Shown: positions 44,471-53,644 of the stretch, one piece after another | Layout of the letters: every line of letters begins with the position of its first letter | How positions within the stretch are numbered: position 1 is the first letter of the stretch | Translations under genes and position numbers: made by a program | Notes under the pieces: generated by a model | What the model was told of the DNA's origin: nothing | Databases searched by the model: none | The model's input: the letters and a program-made list of their open reading frames with translations, nothing else | DNA from: Acidobacteriales bacterium 59-55 | Lineage (GTDB): Bacteria > Acidobacteriota > Terriglobia > Terriglobales > Acidobacteriaceae | Assembly (NCBI GenBank): GCA_001897435.1 | Contig: MKSV01000006.1 | Location: forward strand, 62,001 to 126,000 | Length of the DNA: 64,000 nt | Reading direction: 5' to 3'

Positions 44471-44692
44471 CTACTTGTTGACAGGCTCCTCCACCTTGGG
44501 TGCAGGCGTGACGCTCGGCGGAGGCTCCGAGGGCTTGTTCATCTCATCGGTGACGCCCTTCATCCCTTCCTTGAAGCCGCGCAGTCCTTCGCCCAGACCT
44601 TTGCCGAGTTCGGGCAGTTTTTTGCCGCCGAACAGCACAATAACGATGATCGCGAGGATGGCAAGATGCCAAGGTTGAAATAGATCGCCCAT
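44471..44692 (-). CDS. tatA: Twin-arginine translocase subunit TatA/TatE
   Basis: TatA forms the protein-conducting part of the Tat export system. The 73-residue product has one membrane helix ([16 protein letters not shown]), the [23 protein letters not shown] amphipathic-helix region and a Pro-rich charged tail. AGGGAG precedes the ATG at 44692; an in-frame extension upstream to 45013 has no Tat character. No tatB or tatC is nearby. At least two secreted proteins in this window (23678 and 38050 genes) carry twin-arginine leaders that would use it. Confidence 0.95.
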   Translation of the reverse strand: MGDLFQPWHLAILAIIVIVLFGGKKLPELGKGLGEGLRGFKEGMKGVTDEMNKPSEPPPSVTPAPKVEEPVNK

Positions 44693-44849
44693 ATGAGTTT
44701 CTCCCTGCAGCCGGGTGCGTGATGCTCCAAGCGGCTTATAACATTGTCGCATAAACGGGGCCTGCTGGCAGAATAGAGGAAGCGCGGCCAATCCTGTGAG
44801 ATAGACGCCGTCGACGGGCAAAGGTACGCCGGACGTTATATCTTGGAAG

Positions 44850-45584
44850 ATGAAGACAACGCTGGAGAAGATGTTAGGAAAACGAATGCTGAGAGCGATG
44901 TGCGGATTGATGAGGACCGGGACGTGGAAGAACGGAACACGCGCGGTCAGTGGGGTGCTGCTGGCGGGAATGTTCGTCGCCGGCGCGGCGGCGATAGCGC
45001 AGGCCAAGGGCAAACTGGCGACGGCTCCTCCGGTGAGCTATGACAACCGCTACGAGATCTACGGCGGCCTGAACTTCATGAACTTCCAGGCCGGTCAGAA
45101 CCTGCCGACGCGGATGAACATGGGCGGCGGCGAGATTCTGGCGACCTACTGGCTGACCAACCATATCGGCCTGGCCGCCGACTATCGCGGCGAGGCCGGG
45201 ACGACGCCGGTCTTTCCCAGCGCGCCGATACCGCCGAACCCGAACTACATCCACCGCCCGCTGGTGTACATGAACATGGTGATGCTGGGAGCCCAGTATC
45301 GCGGACCGAAGAACCAGTTCGCGGCGCTGAGCTACCACGGCTACTTCGGCGTGTCGCACGGCGTCTTCGACGGCGGCACCGGCGGAACGCCGCCCGAGGC
45401 CGTGGGCATGTACACGAACCGCACCAAGCCCATCGCGGCACTTGGCGCAAGCATCGACATCAACCGCTCGAAGAACTTTGCGGTTCGTCTTTCGCCGGAT
45501 CTGATCCTCGAGCACTTCGGGACGGAGACACGCGAGTTCTTCGCCATCTCGGCGGGCGTGGTCTACCGGTTCGGGAAGAGATAA
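44850..45584 (+). CDS. Predicted outer-membrane beta-barrel protein
   Basis: The 244-residue product has an N-terminal extension followed by a hydrophobic leader ([19 protein letters not shown]). The mature part has alternating hydrophobic/polar strands ([53 protein letters not shown]) and ends [10 protein letters not shown], resembling eight-strand OmpA-like or OmpW-like barrels. No specific family can be assigned. It is divergent from tatA. The start may be internal (ATG 44886 or 44898), giving a more usual signal peptide length. It is followed by the terminator at 45615-45648. Confidence 0.72.
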   Translation: MKTTLEKMLGKRMLRAMCGLMRTGTWKNGTRAVSGVLLAGMFVAGAAAIAQAKGKLATAPPVSYDNRYEIYGGLNFMNFQAGQNLPTRMNMGGGEILATYWLTNHIGLAADYRGEAGTTPVFPSAPIPPNPNYIHRPLVYMNMVMLGAQYRGPKNQFAALSYHGYFGVSHGVFDGGTGGTPPEAVGMYTNRTKPIAALGASIDINRSKNFAVRLSPDLILEHFGTETREFFAISAGVVYRFGKR

Positions 45585-45614
45585 AGAAAAATAAGCAAGA
45601 CGCTTTAAAAATTT

Positions 45615-45648
45615 AACGGCCGCGGATGATTGAATATCCGCGGCCGTT
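45615..45648. terminator. Bidirectional terminator between the barrel gene and glgC
   Basis: AACGGCCGCGGAT (45615-45627) and ATCCGCGGCCGTT (45636-45648) form a perfect 13-bp stem. It is followed on the plus strand by TTATTT and on the minus strand by a T-rich run. Confidence 0.9.
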
Positions 45649-45669
45649 TTATTTAATGCCTGCGAACGA

Positions 45670-46932
45670 CTACCAGGCATCGCCCTGCTGGAGGAACTCG
45701 GGCGAGACCGGGTTCTCGTAGACGGAGTAGTCGCGTGTGACGACGGTAAGGCCGCTGGCGGAGACGAAGTAGTTCTTCTTGTCGTCGTTGGCGTCGTAGC
45801 CGATGACCGTGCCGTCCGGGATGTGAACGTCGCGGTCGATGATGGCGTGGCGGATGCGGCAGTGGCGACCCACGTTGACGTGCGCGAAGATAATGCTCGA
45901 GTCCACGTCGGCATAGGAGTTCACCCTGACGTCATGCGAGACGACGCTATTGCGCACCACCGAGCCAGAGACGATGGAGCCGGAGCAGACGATGGAGTTG
46001 ATGGCCATGCCGGTGCGTCCTGGCTCGCCGAAGACGAACTTGGCGGGCGGGTACTGATAGGGACGGGTGCGCATGGGCCAGGACTTGTCGTAGAGATTGA
46101 AGGTAGGGGTAACGCCGGCGACGTCCATGTTGGCCTCGTAGTAGGCCTCCAGCGTTCCGACATCGCGCCAGTAGAGGGCGTTCTGCTTGTTCTCGTCGAC
46201 GAAGTTGAAGGCGAGCATCTTGTAGCGGCCGAGCAGCTTGGGCAGAATGTCGTGGCCGAAGTCGTGGCGGGAGTCGGGATCTTCGGCGTCCTTGAGCAAC
46301 TCGGGGATGAGGACGTCGGTGTTGAAGATGTAGATGCCCATGGAGACGTCGACCATCTCCGGGTTGAAGGGGGAGCGGACGCTCGTCTCCTTCGGCTTCT
46401 CGATGAAGCCGGTGACCTCGGCGTTGCGCCCGATCTCGACGACGCCGAAGGCCGAGACCTGGTCGGGAGAGATGGGTAGCGTAGCCAGCGTGACGTCGGC
46501 TCCGGAGTCCTTGTGCTGCTTGAGCATGCGGCCGTAGTTCATCTTGTAGATGTGGTCGCCGGAGAGGATGATGACGTGCTTCGGCTCTTCGGAGCCGATC
46601 GAATAGATGTTCTGGTAGACGGCATCCGCGGTGCCGGTGTACCAGTTTTTGCTGACGCGCTGCATGGGGGGAAGAATCTCGATGAACTCGCCGAGTTCGT
46701 TGGCGACAACCGGCCCCCAGCCTTCGCGAATATGACGGTTGAGCGAGAGCGCCTTGTACTGGGTGAGGATGTAGACGCGGCGCAGATCGGAGTTGATGCA
46801 GTTGGACAGCGTAATATCGATAATGCGGTACTGACCGGCAAAGGGAACGGCAGGCTTCGCGCGATCGCGAGTCAGGGGAAAGAGCCGTTCGCCGGCACCA
46901 CCGGCAAGTAAAACGCCAAGCGTATCTCTCAT
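45670..46932 (-). CDS. glgC: Glucose-1-phosphate adenylyltransferase
   Basis: GlgC makes ADP-glucose, the committed donor for glycogen synthesis. The 420-residue product has the nucleotide-binding start LGVLLAGGAGERLFPLTRDRAKPAVPF, then YRIIDITLSNCINS near residue 35 and VIILSGDHIYKMNYGRML near 125. EVTGFIEKPKET follows near 190, and the C-terminal left-handed helix repeats contain SIVCSGSIVSGSVVRNSVVS. The length is typical. No other glycogen genes are in the window. The small gene at 47120 lies upstream on the same strand about 190 bp away. Confidence 0.96.
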   Translation of the reverse strand: MRDTLGVLLAGGAGERLFPLTRDRAKPAVPFAGQYRIIDITLSNCINSDLRRVYILTQYKALSLNRHIREGWGPVVANELGEFIEILPPMQRVSKNWYTGTADAVYQNIYSIGSEEPKHVIILSGDHIYKMNYGRMLKQHKDSGADVTLATLPISPDQVSAFGVVEIGRNAEVTGFIEKPKETSVRSPFNPEMVDVSMGIYIFNTDVLIPELLKDAEDPDSRHDFGHDILPKLLGRYKMLAFNFVDENKQNALYWRDVGTLEAYYEANMDVAGVTPTFNLYDKSWPMRTRPYQYPPAKFVFGEPGRTGMAINSIVCSGSIVSGSVVRNSVVSHDVRVNSYADVDSSIIFAHVNVGRHCRIRHAIIDRDVHIPDGTVIGYDANDDKKNYFVSASGLTVVTRDYSVYENPVSPEFLQQGDAW

Positions 46933-47119
46933 ATTCCAATCACCTCAGACATACAACTATGTACTACGCCAATGGGATGCACAAAAATGCGTGCGCGTCT
47001 GCCGAGAAACGCGAGTCTACCACGCGAAGATAAATTTGTGCTTTTTGCCTGCGCCGCCGGCACCGGTAGAAAGAGATCGAGCCGGCGGAGACTGGGCTGG
47101 ATGGGCTGCGGGGCGCGAC

Positions 47120-47428
47120 TTATTCTTCCGTTGCGGTCTCTTCGGGAAGGCTGATGCGCAGGGATTTCAGAAAACTCAGGTCGCTGGAGGTGAAGGGGCC
47201 TTCCGCGTTCTCATCGACCTCTTCAAAGACCTCGTCGGACTCGGCGGATTCGGTCTCCGCCTCGACCTCGTTGAGTCCAATGGTGGCCTCGAGCATCAGG
47301 AGAACATCAAATCCCTGCTCGCGGATGTTTTTGACCACGCCGGCGATGTCTTCCGACTCCGAGACGGACTCATGGATCGCCTCGCCCAGCTTCTGGATCA
47401 GGTTCTTGACCTTTGGGTTCAATGCCAC
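47120..47428 (-). CDS. Small acidic hypothetical protein
   Basis: The 102-residue product is helical and acidic: LNPKVKNLIQKLGEAIHESV at the start, a middle VVKNIREQGFDVLLMLEATI, and a Glu/Asp-rich second half before LSFLKSLRISLPEET. There is no signal or membrane segment. I recognise no domain. It is upstream of glgC on the same strand but separated by about 190 bp, so co-regulation is uncertain. Coding is supported by normal codon pattern and the amphipathic helix. Confidence 0.65.
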   Translation of the reverse strand: MALNPKVKNLIQKLGEAIHESVSESEDIAGVVKNIREQGFDVLLMLEATIGLNEVEAETESAESDEVFEEVDENAEGPFTSSDLSFLKSLRISLPEETATEE

Positions 47429-47588
47429 CTCCGGACTGCCCTTTGTGTGCTATCAACCGCGCATCGGGTATTCCCGGCCTGACGCGACCGGCGGGAACGG
47501 CATTGCGGGTACTACGCCATGATACGGGTACAGAATACGCCCTCGCCCATATGCCCTGCAATCACCCTTTCAAGCGGAGCGAAGTTTG

Positions 47589-47732
47589 TCACAGGACAGT
47601 GTGATGATCGGACCAGGCGACCTCCAGCCGCTCGGCAAGCTCCTGCACAGGCTTAATGCGCTTCGGACCCCAGACGATAAAGCAAGCCGACGCCGCACAG
47701 AAACCCCCCACCGCCCAAAGAAAGTTCTTCAT
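47589..47732 (-). CDS. 47-residue single-helix membrane protein
   Basis: This short frame encodes MKNFLWAVGGFCAASACFIV and then WGPKRIKPVQELAERLEVAW, ending SDHHTVL. The N-terminal half is a membrane helix and the C-terminal half an amphipathic helix. AGAGGA lies nine bases before the ATG at 47732. It is divergent from the DJ-1/PfpI gene and sits between small hypothetical genes. No family is recognised with confidence. The layout of a good ribosome-binding site, a signal-like helix and a charged helix argues for a real small protein. Confidence 0.6.
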   Translation of the reverse strand: MKNFLWAVGGFCAASACFIVWGPKRIKPVQELAERLEVAWSDHHTVL

Positions 47733-47870
47733 CGCGTTTTATCCTCTCCAGCCCGTTCCGTGCCAATCAGCACCCTATGAACTTTTAGATGCAGCAATGA
47801 ACGGCGGTGGATCGTCAGGCGGCATTTTTTCGCAGCGGCTCTAAAATAGGGACCCTGAGGCTGATGGAGG

Positions 47871-48623
47871 ATGAGATTGCCTGACATTCCTGATTCCCAA
47901 AAACATCTGCACCTTGGCGCGTTCATCTTTCCGCGCATGGACCAGATCGACTTTACCGGGCCGTTCGAGGTACTGTCGCGGGTGCCTGACTCGACCTTTC
48001 ATGTGATTGGGAAAGACAGAAAACCGATCCGCGACGTCAAAGGGCTGATTCTAACGCCTGAGATGACCATCGCGGAGGCGCCCCGACTCGATGTGCTGAT
48101 GGTACCCGGCGGCTACGGACAGGAAGAGCTGATGGACGACGAGGCGGTCCTCTCGTTCATCCGGAAGCAGGCGGCAAATACGAAGTTCGTATTCTCGGTA
48201 TGCACGGGCGCGCTGGTCTGCGGAGCCGCGGGGCTGCTGAAAGGCGTCCGCTCCACGACGCATTGGGCGTCCTTCCATCTGCTGCCCTACTTTGGGGCGA
48301 TTCCCGTGGACCGGCGCGTGGTCGTGGACGGAAAGCACGTGAGCGCCGCCGGGGTGACCGCGGGAATCGATGGAGCGTTGACGCTCGCTGCCCTGCTGCG
48401 GGACGACCTTGCCGCACAGCAGATTCAGCTTGGGCTGGAGTATGCGCCGGAGCCCCCCTTCGATAGCGGCACCCCAAAGACCGCTCCGGCCGAGGTGCTG
48501 GCGGCGGCGCGGGAAGAGATAAGGGAGCTCACGGCCCAACGGCTGGCGACCGCCATCCGCATTGGCCGGGAGTTGGGAGTCGATGTCGAGAGAATCGGAA
48601 CCGCTGTTGCAGAGGCACCGTAA
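47871..48623 (+). CDS. DJ-1/PfpI-family protein, isonitrile hydratase-like
   Basis: The 250-residue protein resembles cyclohexyl-isocyanide hydratases of the DJ-1/PfpI superfamily. It has LGAFIFPRMDQIDFTGPFEVL near residue 15 with the Asp and Thr of the active site, VLMVPGGYGQEELMDD near 75, and the nucleophile Cys in FVFSVCTGALVCGAAGLL near 106. TTHWASFHLL and GVTAGIDGALTLAALL follow. A C-terminal extension of about 50 residues is present. The true substrate is unproven, as many relatives are uncharacterised. It is followed 18 bp later by a hypothetical membrane gene. Confidence 0.88.
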   Translation: MRLPDIPDSQKHLHLGAFIFPRMDQIDFTGPFEVLSRVPDSTFHVIGKDRKPIRDVKGLILTPEMTIAEAPRLDVLMVPGGYGQEELMDDEAVLSFIRKQAANTKFVFSVCTGALVCGAAGLLKGVRSTTHWASFHLLPYFGAIPVDRRVVVDGKHVSAAGVTAGIDGALTLAALLRDDLAAQQIQLGLEYAPEPPFDSGTPKTAPAEVLAAAREEIRELTAQRLATAIRIGRELGVDVERIGTAVAEAP

Positions 48624-48641
48624 ACAGCTACACTTTGAAGT

Positions 48642-49166
48642 ATGGATTCGGTACGCTTCGGTCGCGCGCTTGGTATAGGAGCCCGTGCCGCCGCGAAGAC
48701 GCTGGTAACGGCGGTCGACGCGGCTACGGCGCCGAATCCTTCTGCCGCAAGCACGAAGCCGCGACAGAGCAGCGCGGCGCCTCGATCCCAATCCGCACAG
48801 CAGCAACCGGCCGTTCCGACTCCGACGAGCGCGCGCGTAACCCAACAGGCGGCGCGGAGCGCAACCCAGGCGCGACAGACCGGGCAGGGACTGGTACGCG
48901 GCGGCAGGCGCTTCGGCGAGGCCGTCTGGAAGCCGCTGGTGAAGCTCTCCGGCGTTCTTTGGCTGGAGCTGGCGGGTGTGTTCTTCGGGCTGTTCGCCTT
49001 CTTCGGCGCGGGCTGGGCGTGGAAGCTGCGCGGCAACCTGCATGAGACGGCGACCAACCATGACGCCCACGAACGATTCGTGATCTGCGTCGTTCTGGCG
49101 GTGGTCTTCGGCTATTTTCTGGTGTCCAGCTTCGTGAGGGCGAACCGCAGAAGCCGCGGGCGATAG
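48642..49166 (+). CDS. Hypothetical two-helix membrane protein
   Basis: The 174-residue product has an Ala/Gln/Pro/Ser-rich N-terminal 70 residues and a basic segment (GQGLVRGGRRFGEAVW). Two membrane helices follow, LELAGVFFGLFAFFGAGWAW and FVICVVLAVVFGYFLVSSFV, joined by a charged loop, and the tail is basic. It is probably in one unit with the DJ-1/PfpI gene (18-bp gap). No family is recognised. Confidence 0.68.
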   Translation: MDSVRFGRALGIGARAAAKTLVTAVDAATAPNPSAASTKPRQSSAAPRSQSAQQQPAVPTPTSARVTQQAARSATQARQTGQGLVRGGRRFGEAVWKPLVKLSGVLWLELAGVFFGLFAFFGAGWAWKLRGNLHETATNHDAHERFVICVVLAVVFGYFLVSSFVRANRRSRGR

Positions 49167-49216
49167 CTAGTGGATGGGGCGTCAATCCTGCTGGCATTTG
49201 ATGTCACGGTGGCGCG

Positions 49217-49330
49217 GTGAATGGGTGTGCCGCAGATTTTGAGCGCGGGGAGAACTATGCGACTGTCGGTGAGGTCGCCAATGTGCTGCGCTCGGCGTTT
49301 GGGGAGCACCGCGAGACCGTCGTTATTTAG
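49217..49330 (+). pseudogene. Possible 3' fragment of a methylmalonyl-CoA mutase gene
   Basis: A short frame ending at TAG 49328-49330 encodes ERGENYATVGEVANVLRSAF followed by GEHRETVVI. The pattern YATVGEVxxVLRxxFGEH resembles the end of the catalytic domain of methylmalonyl-CoA mutase large subunits. A TGA lies in frame upstream at 49199-49201, and no mutase sequence precedes it. It therefore appears to be a remnant left by deletion or rearrangement. The similarity is from memory of the family. Confidence 0.4.
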
Positions 49331-49353
49331 CACATGATCCAATTCAGGAACTC

Positions 49354-50013
49354 TTATGATGAGGGTGCAGATAGAGCGTCCGGGGCATTGGGTGCTTTGG
49401 GATCAATGGCGAAATCAAAGATGACAGTCGAAAAGGTATTTTGCCCTTTCGGTACTGGCTGAAGAGCATATTCTCCGGGAGTCAGAGAGTTCGTCGGCGT
49501 GATCTTCAACCATCCATCGGCGAGCTTTTCGATATTGACATCAACCTGAGAATCACTGCGTTTGGCTTTGCCAGTGAGCTGCGTAAACTTGATCTGAGCT
49601 AGAACGCGGCGATCCTTTTTGATGGTTGCGCGAACGATTGCCCAATACGCGAGCACGTCGGAAGAATCTCGTCCAGGATCGTCCATTACGTGAACGTAAA
49701 AAACGGGCTTGTCTGTATGCAGAGAAACTCCAGCATGTGTACCGTTCACCTCGGTCGTCACCTTCGGTTTATAAAAGAAGCTTCCTGCGAGTGAGCCGGC
49801 GACGTTTGCACCTGTGTGATTATTAAGTTCGATGGTTGTGTGGTGAATTGGGACTATCTGCTGCTTGCCGTCAAAAACATCGACTGCCCAAGGAATGTCG
49901 CCATTCGGAATATGAACCCCGGGAATAGGCTCCGGAGATTTCTGAGCGTGCACGAATGGTGCGCAAGACAGAGTAAAGGCAAGAACTACCAACAAGGCAC
50001 GATAAAACTGCAA
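49354..50013 (-). CDS. Secreted hypothetical protein
   Basis: The 219-residue product has a signal peptide (YRALLVVLAFTLSCAPFVHAQ). The mature part is beta-rich with GVHIPNGDIPWAVDVFDGKQ, a segment on function-neutral hydrophobic strands (KPVFYVHVMDDPGRDSSDVL) and a C-terminal LTPGEYALQPVP strand resembling the ends of carbohydrate-binding-like or DUF-type beta sandwiches. No domain is named with confidence. It is divergent from gcvT, 112 bp away. Confidence 0.7.
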   Translation of the reverse strand: MQFYRALLVVLAFTLSCAPFVHAQKSPEPIPGVHIPNGDIPWAVDVFDGKQQIVPIHHTTIELNNHTGANVAGSLAGSFFYKPKVTTEVNGTHAGVSLHTDKPVFYVHVMDDPGRDSSDVLAYWAIVRATIKKDRRVLAQIKFTQLTGKAKRSDSQVDVNIEKLADGWLKITPTNSLTPGEYALQPVPKGQNTFSTVIFDFAIDPKAPNAPDALSAPSS

Positions 50014-50125
50014 GAGGAAGCCTCCAGTGGATGCGGTGACGCCGTAGGTTCTGAATCGCCATAGATCCTACGCTCGTTGACCCCAAGTTGCCAGCAAACT
50101 ACGATGACTCATAGAGGCTACTACC

Positions 50126-51262
50126 TTGTCAGAACTTCAAACGCCCCTTCGCAAGACCGCATTGAACGGCACGCACCGCGCCGCCAAGGCCAAGATGGTC
50201 GACTTCGGCGGATGGGATATGCCGGTGGAGTACACCGGCCTGATCGCCGAGCACATGGCGGTGCGGACCGGGGTCGGGCTATTCGACGTGTCGCACATGG
50301 GCGATATCCAGTTGCGCGGGCCGAACTCGCTGGCGGCGGTGCAGCAGCTTTGCATGAACGACGCCTCGAAGCTGGCGGTGGGGCAGGCCCAGTACTCGGC
50401 GATGCTGTATCCGAACGGCACGTTTGTTGACGACGTGGTGGTGCACAAGCTCTCTGCCAACGATTACCTGATCGTCATCAACGCGGGAACGCGGGAGAAG
50501 GACGTGCAGTGGGTGCGGCAGGTCATCGGAGGGATGCCGGGCGCGCATGTCAACGACTTCAGCGACTATTACACGCAGCTTGCGATCCAGGGACCGAGAG
50601 CAATGGAGACGCTGCAGAAGCTGACCCCGGTTGACCTGAGCGCGATCAAAAATTACTGGTTTGTTTGGGGTCAGGTGTGCGGGCTGCATAACGTGATGAT
50701 CGCCCGCACCGGCTACACCGGCGAGGACGGCTTCGAGATCTATATCCCGTCGGATGTACCGACCAGCGAGCGCGTGTGGAACGAGGTGTTAGCAGCAGGA
50801 GCGGAGTTCGGCATGGTGCCCTGCGGGCTTGGCGCGCGCAATACGCTGCGTCTGGAGGCGGGGATGGCGCTCTATGGCCACGAGATCTCGGACACGATCA
50901 ACGTAATGGAGGCTGGGCTGGGGCGGTACGCAAAGCTCGACAAGCCGGAGTTCGTGGGCCGTGAGGCGCTCGTAGCGGTTGAAGCCGCCGGTGGGCCGAA
51001 GCGCAAGCTGGTGGGGCTGGAGATGATCGAGCGCGGGATTGGCCGCGACGGCTACCCGATGTTTACGCTCGACGGCGAGAAGATTGGCGAGATTACCAGC
51101 GGTTCGCCCGCGCCATTCCTGAAGAAAAATATCGCCCTAGCCTATGTTCCGGTCGAACACTCCGCGCTCGAAACCGAGCTGGCAGTTGAAATTCGCGGGC
51201 AGAAGGTAAAAGCTCGTATCGTTCCCACGCCTTTTTACAAGAAGCCTAAGAAATCCACCTAG
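50126..51262 (+). CDS. gcvT: Glycine cleavage system T protein (aminomethyltransferase)
   Basis: GcvT releases ammonia from aminomethyl-lipoyl GcvH and passes the carbon to tetrahydrofolate. The 378-residue protein has VDFGGWDMPVEYTGLIAEH near residue 28, GLFDVSHMGDIQLRG near 52, the folate-binding region RTGYTGEDGFEIYIP near 196 and RLEAGMALYGHEI near 240. The start is a TTG at 50126, eight bases after AGAGG, with the usual N-terminal TPLRKTALNGTH soon after. It leads the operon gcvT-gcvH-gcvPA-orf-orf-gcvPB. No glycine riboswitch was seen in the 112-bp leader. Confidence 0.96.
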   Translation: MSELQTPLRKTALNGTHRAAKAKMVDFGGWDMPVEYTGLIAEHMAVRTGVGLFDVSHMGDIQLRGPNSLAAVQQLCMNDASKLAVGQAQYSAMLYPNGTFVDDVVVHKLSANDYLIVINAGTREKDVQWVRQVIGGMPGAHVNDFSDYYTQLAIQGPRAMETLQKLTPVDLSAIKNYWFVWGQVCGLHNVMIARTGYTGEDGFEIYIPSDVPTSERVWNEVLAAGAEFGMVPCGLGARNTLRLEAGMALYGHEISDTINVMEAGLGRYAKLDKPEFVGREALVAVEAAGGPKRKLVGLEMIERGIGRDGYPMFTLDGEKIGEITSGSPAPFLKKNIALAYVPVEHSALETELAVEIRGQKVKARIVPTPFYKKPKKST

Positions 51263-51301
51263 CAGCAACATCTAAAATCTAAGCTGGAGAGACAGAGCCC
51301 A

Positions 51302-51691
51302 ATGGCATACCCTGCGAACTATCGCTATACCAAAGAACACGAGTGGATTGAGGTTGACGGAGCCGGCGGGACCGTCGGCATCACGGACTATGCACAGAGT
51401 TCGCTGGGCGACATCGTCTTCGTCGACCTGCCCAAGGTGGGCGACAAGGTCGAGGCGGGCAAGATCTTCGGCTCGGTCGAGTCGGTCAAGGCAGTCTCGG
51501 ACCTGTACGCGCCCGCGTCGGGCACGGTGACGGCGGTGAACGAGGAGTTGGCGAGCGCTCCCGAGAAGATCAACACGGACGCAAACAAGACCTGGATGCT
51601 GAAGCTTGACCTGACCAGCGCGGCCGAGGTGGATGGTCTTCTCTCCGCCGCCGACTACGAGAAATTTATCAGCGAAGAGACCGGACACTAA
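51302..51691 (+). CDS. gcvH: Glycine cleavage system H protein
   Basis: GcvH carries the lipoyl arm that moves the aminomethyl group among the P, T and L proteins. The 129-residue product has [10 protein letters not shown] near the start and [21 protein letters not shown] near residue 25. The lipoylated Lys is in [19 protein letters not shown] near residue 65, and the tail is typical of the family. A GGAGAG site precedes the ATG. It is followed two bases later by gcvPA. Lipoylation enzymes are not in the window. Confidence 0.97.
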   Translation: MAYPANYRYTKEHEWIEVDGAGGTVGITDYAQSSLGDIVFVDLPKVGDKVEAGKIFGSVESVKAVSDLYAPASGTVTAVNEELASAPEKINTDANKTWMLKLDLTSAAEVDGLLSAADYEKFISEETGH

Positions 51692-51693
51692 AG

Positions 51694-53022
51694 ATGCGCT
51701 ATCTGCCGAAGTCCCCTGCGGATCGCGAGGAGATGCTCGCCGAGATTGGCGTGGCCTCGATCGACGATCTGTTTTCGAGCATCCCCGCCGAATATCAACT
51801 GAAACGCGATCTTGCCATCCCCCGGCAGCAGGCCGAGTCGGAGATTATGGACCGCTTTCGCGTCTTCGCGGAGAACAATGCCGCGGGCTATGCGAGCTTT
51901 CTGGGCGCGGGCGTCTATCGCCACTATCGGCCTGTCATCATCGACTCGCTGGTGCAGCGCGGAGAGTTTCTGACCAGCTACACGCCCTATCAGCCGGAGA
52001 TTGCGCAAGGCACGCTGCAAGCCATGTTCGAGTTCCAGACCATGATCTGCGAACTGACCGGCATGGAGATCGCCAACGCCTCGATGTATGACGGTTCGAC
52101 CGGCGCGGCCGAGGCGGTGATGATGGCGGTACGCGTGACCAGGCGCGATGGCGCGGTGGTGGCGCGGACGGTGCATCCCGAGTATCGCGAAGTGCTGGCG
52201 ACCTATGCGCAGCATCAGGAGATTCCGGTGACCGAGGTCGGCTATGCGGCGAATGGCCGCGTCGATCTGGCGGCGCTCGATGCTGCGATTACCGACAACA
52301 CAGCTTGCGTGCTGATCCAGTCGCCGAACTTCTTCGGCACGATTGAGGATGTGACGGCAATTGCCGAGATCGCCCATAAGAAGGGCGCTCTGCTGATTGT
52401 GTCGATCGCGGAGGCGGTCTCGCTGGGCATCGTGAAGCCGCCGGTTGAGGCCGATATTGTGTCCATGGAGGCGCAGTCACTTGGCGTCGCCGTCGGATAC
52501 GGCGGGCCGTACTGCGGTGTGATCGCCTGCAAGGAAAAATTCTTGCGACAGATGCCCGGGCGCCTGATCGGCGAAACAAAAGACATGAACGGTAAGCGCG
52601 GATTTGTACTGACGCTGTCGACGCGTGAGCAGCACATCCGGCGCGAAAAGGCGACCTCGAATATCTGTACGAATCAGGCTCTGGTGGCATTGATGACGAC
52701 CATCTTCCTGACTGTCTACGGCAAGCAGGGGATGAAGGAGCTGGCGGAACAGAATCTGGCGAAGGCGCACTATGCGCAGACAGCACTGGGTGCAGGAGCA
52801 AAGGTGTTGTTCGAGGGAGCGCCGCGCTTCCACGAGTTTGTGCTGGAGTTGCCGAAGAGCGCGGAAGCGGTCAACGCCGCGCTGCTGGGCGAAAAGATTA
52901 TCGGCGGGCTGCCGTTGCAGAAGTGGTATCCCGAGCTTGGACCAAATGCCTCGCTGTGGTGTGCCACCGAGTTGACGACTAAAGCGCAAATAGATACGGC
53001 GACAAATTATTTAATTAGATGA
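51694..53022 (+). CDS. gcvPA: Glycine dehydrogenase (decarboxylating) subunit 1
   Basis: This is the N-terminal half of the split P protein, which decarboxylates glycine with PLP. The 442-residue product has [19 protein letters not shown] at the start, [21 protein letters not shown] near residue 70, [20 protein letters not shown] near 95 and [20 protein letters not shown] near 310. The PLP lysine is carried by subunit 2. Its stop overlaps the start of a small membrane gene (ATGA) instead of leading straight to gcvPB, which is the unusual point. Confidence 0.96.
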   Translation: MRYLPKSPADREEMLAEIGVASIDDLFSSIPAEYQLKRDLAIPRQQAESEIMDRFRVFAENNAAGYASFLGAGVYRHYRPVIIDSLVQRGEFLTSYTPYQPEIAQGTLQAMFEFQTMICELTGMEIANASMYDGSTGAAEAVMMAVRVTRRDGAVVARTVHPEYREVLATYAQHQEIPVTEVGYAANGRVDLAALDAAITDNTACVLIQSPNFFGTIEDVTAIAEIAHKKGALLIVSIAEAVSLGIVKPPVEADIVSMEAQSLGVAVGYGGPYCGVIACKEKFLRQMPGRLIGETKDMNGKRGFVLTLSTREQHIRREKATSNICTNQALVALMTTIFLTVYGKQGMKELAEQNLAKAHYAQTALGAGAKVLFEGAPRFHEFVLELPKSAEAVNAALLGEKIIGGLPLQKWYPELGPNASLWCATELTTKAQIDTATNYLIR

Positions 53023-53291
53023 GCTTACCTATCAAATTCGGATTGGGCGGAGCAGCGATCGGCATCTCTATCATTTTGATTGAATATTTCTCTCATTATG
53101 GGTCCCCCTCATTGCGATTAGCTCTGTGGCCAAGTGAGATGTTATGGATGGATTACGATCCAAACGCCCCAATGTGGGATGTGAGCCTATGGCCTATTGC
53201 ATTCTTAACAAATTCGCTCTTATTTGGGATTCCGGCTTTCTCGTTCGGCCTGTTGATTCATTTTCTCGGTTTAAGCTGGCAAAAAAGATAA
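53019..53291 (+). CDS. Small membrane protein inserted between gcvPA and gcvPB
   Basis: The 90-residue product has two or three hydrophobic segments: [18 protein letters not shown], a polar loop with [18 protein letters not shown], and [20 protein letters not shown] with GLLIHFLGL. Its ATG overlaps the gcvPA stop (ATGA). Composition is visibly AT-richer than the flanking gcv genes. I recognise no family and no link to glycine cleavage. It parallels the small membrane gene in the his operon in position and coupling but shows no sequence likeness to it. Confidence 0.7.
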   Translation: MSLPIKFGLGGAAIGISIILIEYFSHYGSPSLRLALWPSEMLWMDYDPNAPMWDVSLWPIAFLTNSLLFGIPAFSFGLLIHFLGLSWQKR

Positions 53292-53297
53292 ACATCT

Positions 53298-53642
53298 ATG
53301 GACATTAGTGCAATTTGTGGGCAGGAATTGAAAGCGGTAGAGTTCATCGAGGATTTCCTACAGCTTCGCTTCGAGACTTCTCTGTTTACGCTCTACGCGT
53401 GGCCGCATGTATTGTTGCCCGATTTTTCGCTGGCGTATGGCGAGCCGGAGTATCGCAATGCGCTGTGCGCGCAGATCGGCGAGAAGGTTGCGACGGCATC
53501 GCTCGAAGAGGGCGACGCGTTGACGATTGAGTTTGAAAACGGCACGGTCTTCGGTATTTCTTTGCGCGAGGAAGATCTGGATGGCCCGGAGTCGGGAAGC
53601 TACTCCGAGACCGGCGACGTAAGCGATGCGCAGGAGTTTTAA
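53298..53642 (+). CDS. Hypothetical protein between gcvPA and gcvPB
   Basis: The 114-residue cytosolic product has ICGQELKAVEFIEDFLQLRF, then TSLFTLYAWPHVLLPDFSLA, a middle YRNALCAQIGEKVATASLEE and a strand pair LTIEFENGTVFGISLREEDL with an acidic tail. The FxxDFLQLxFE...LxLYxWP pattern is reminiscent of a widespread family of small unknown proteins, some near toxin-immunity loci, but I cannot name it. It begins 6 bp after the small membrane gene and ends 2 bp before gcvPB, so it is read within the operon. Confidence 0.7.
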   Translation: MDISAICGQELKAVEFIEDFLQLRFETSLFTLYAWPHVLLPDFSLAYGEPEYRNALCAQIGEKVATASLEEGDALTIEFENGTVFGISLREEDLDGPESGSYSETGDVSDAQEF

Positions 53643-53644
53643 CG

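Noticed and set aside
50014..50125. Glycine riboswitch before gcvT
   Set aside because: The 112-bp spacer is too short for the usual tandem form and lacks the conserved core.
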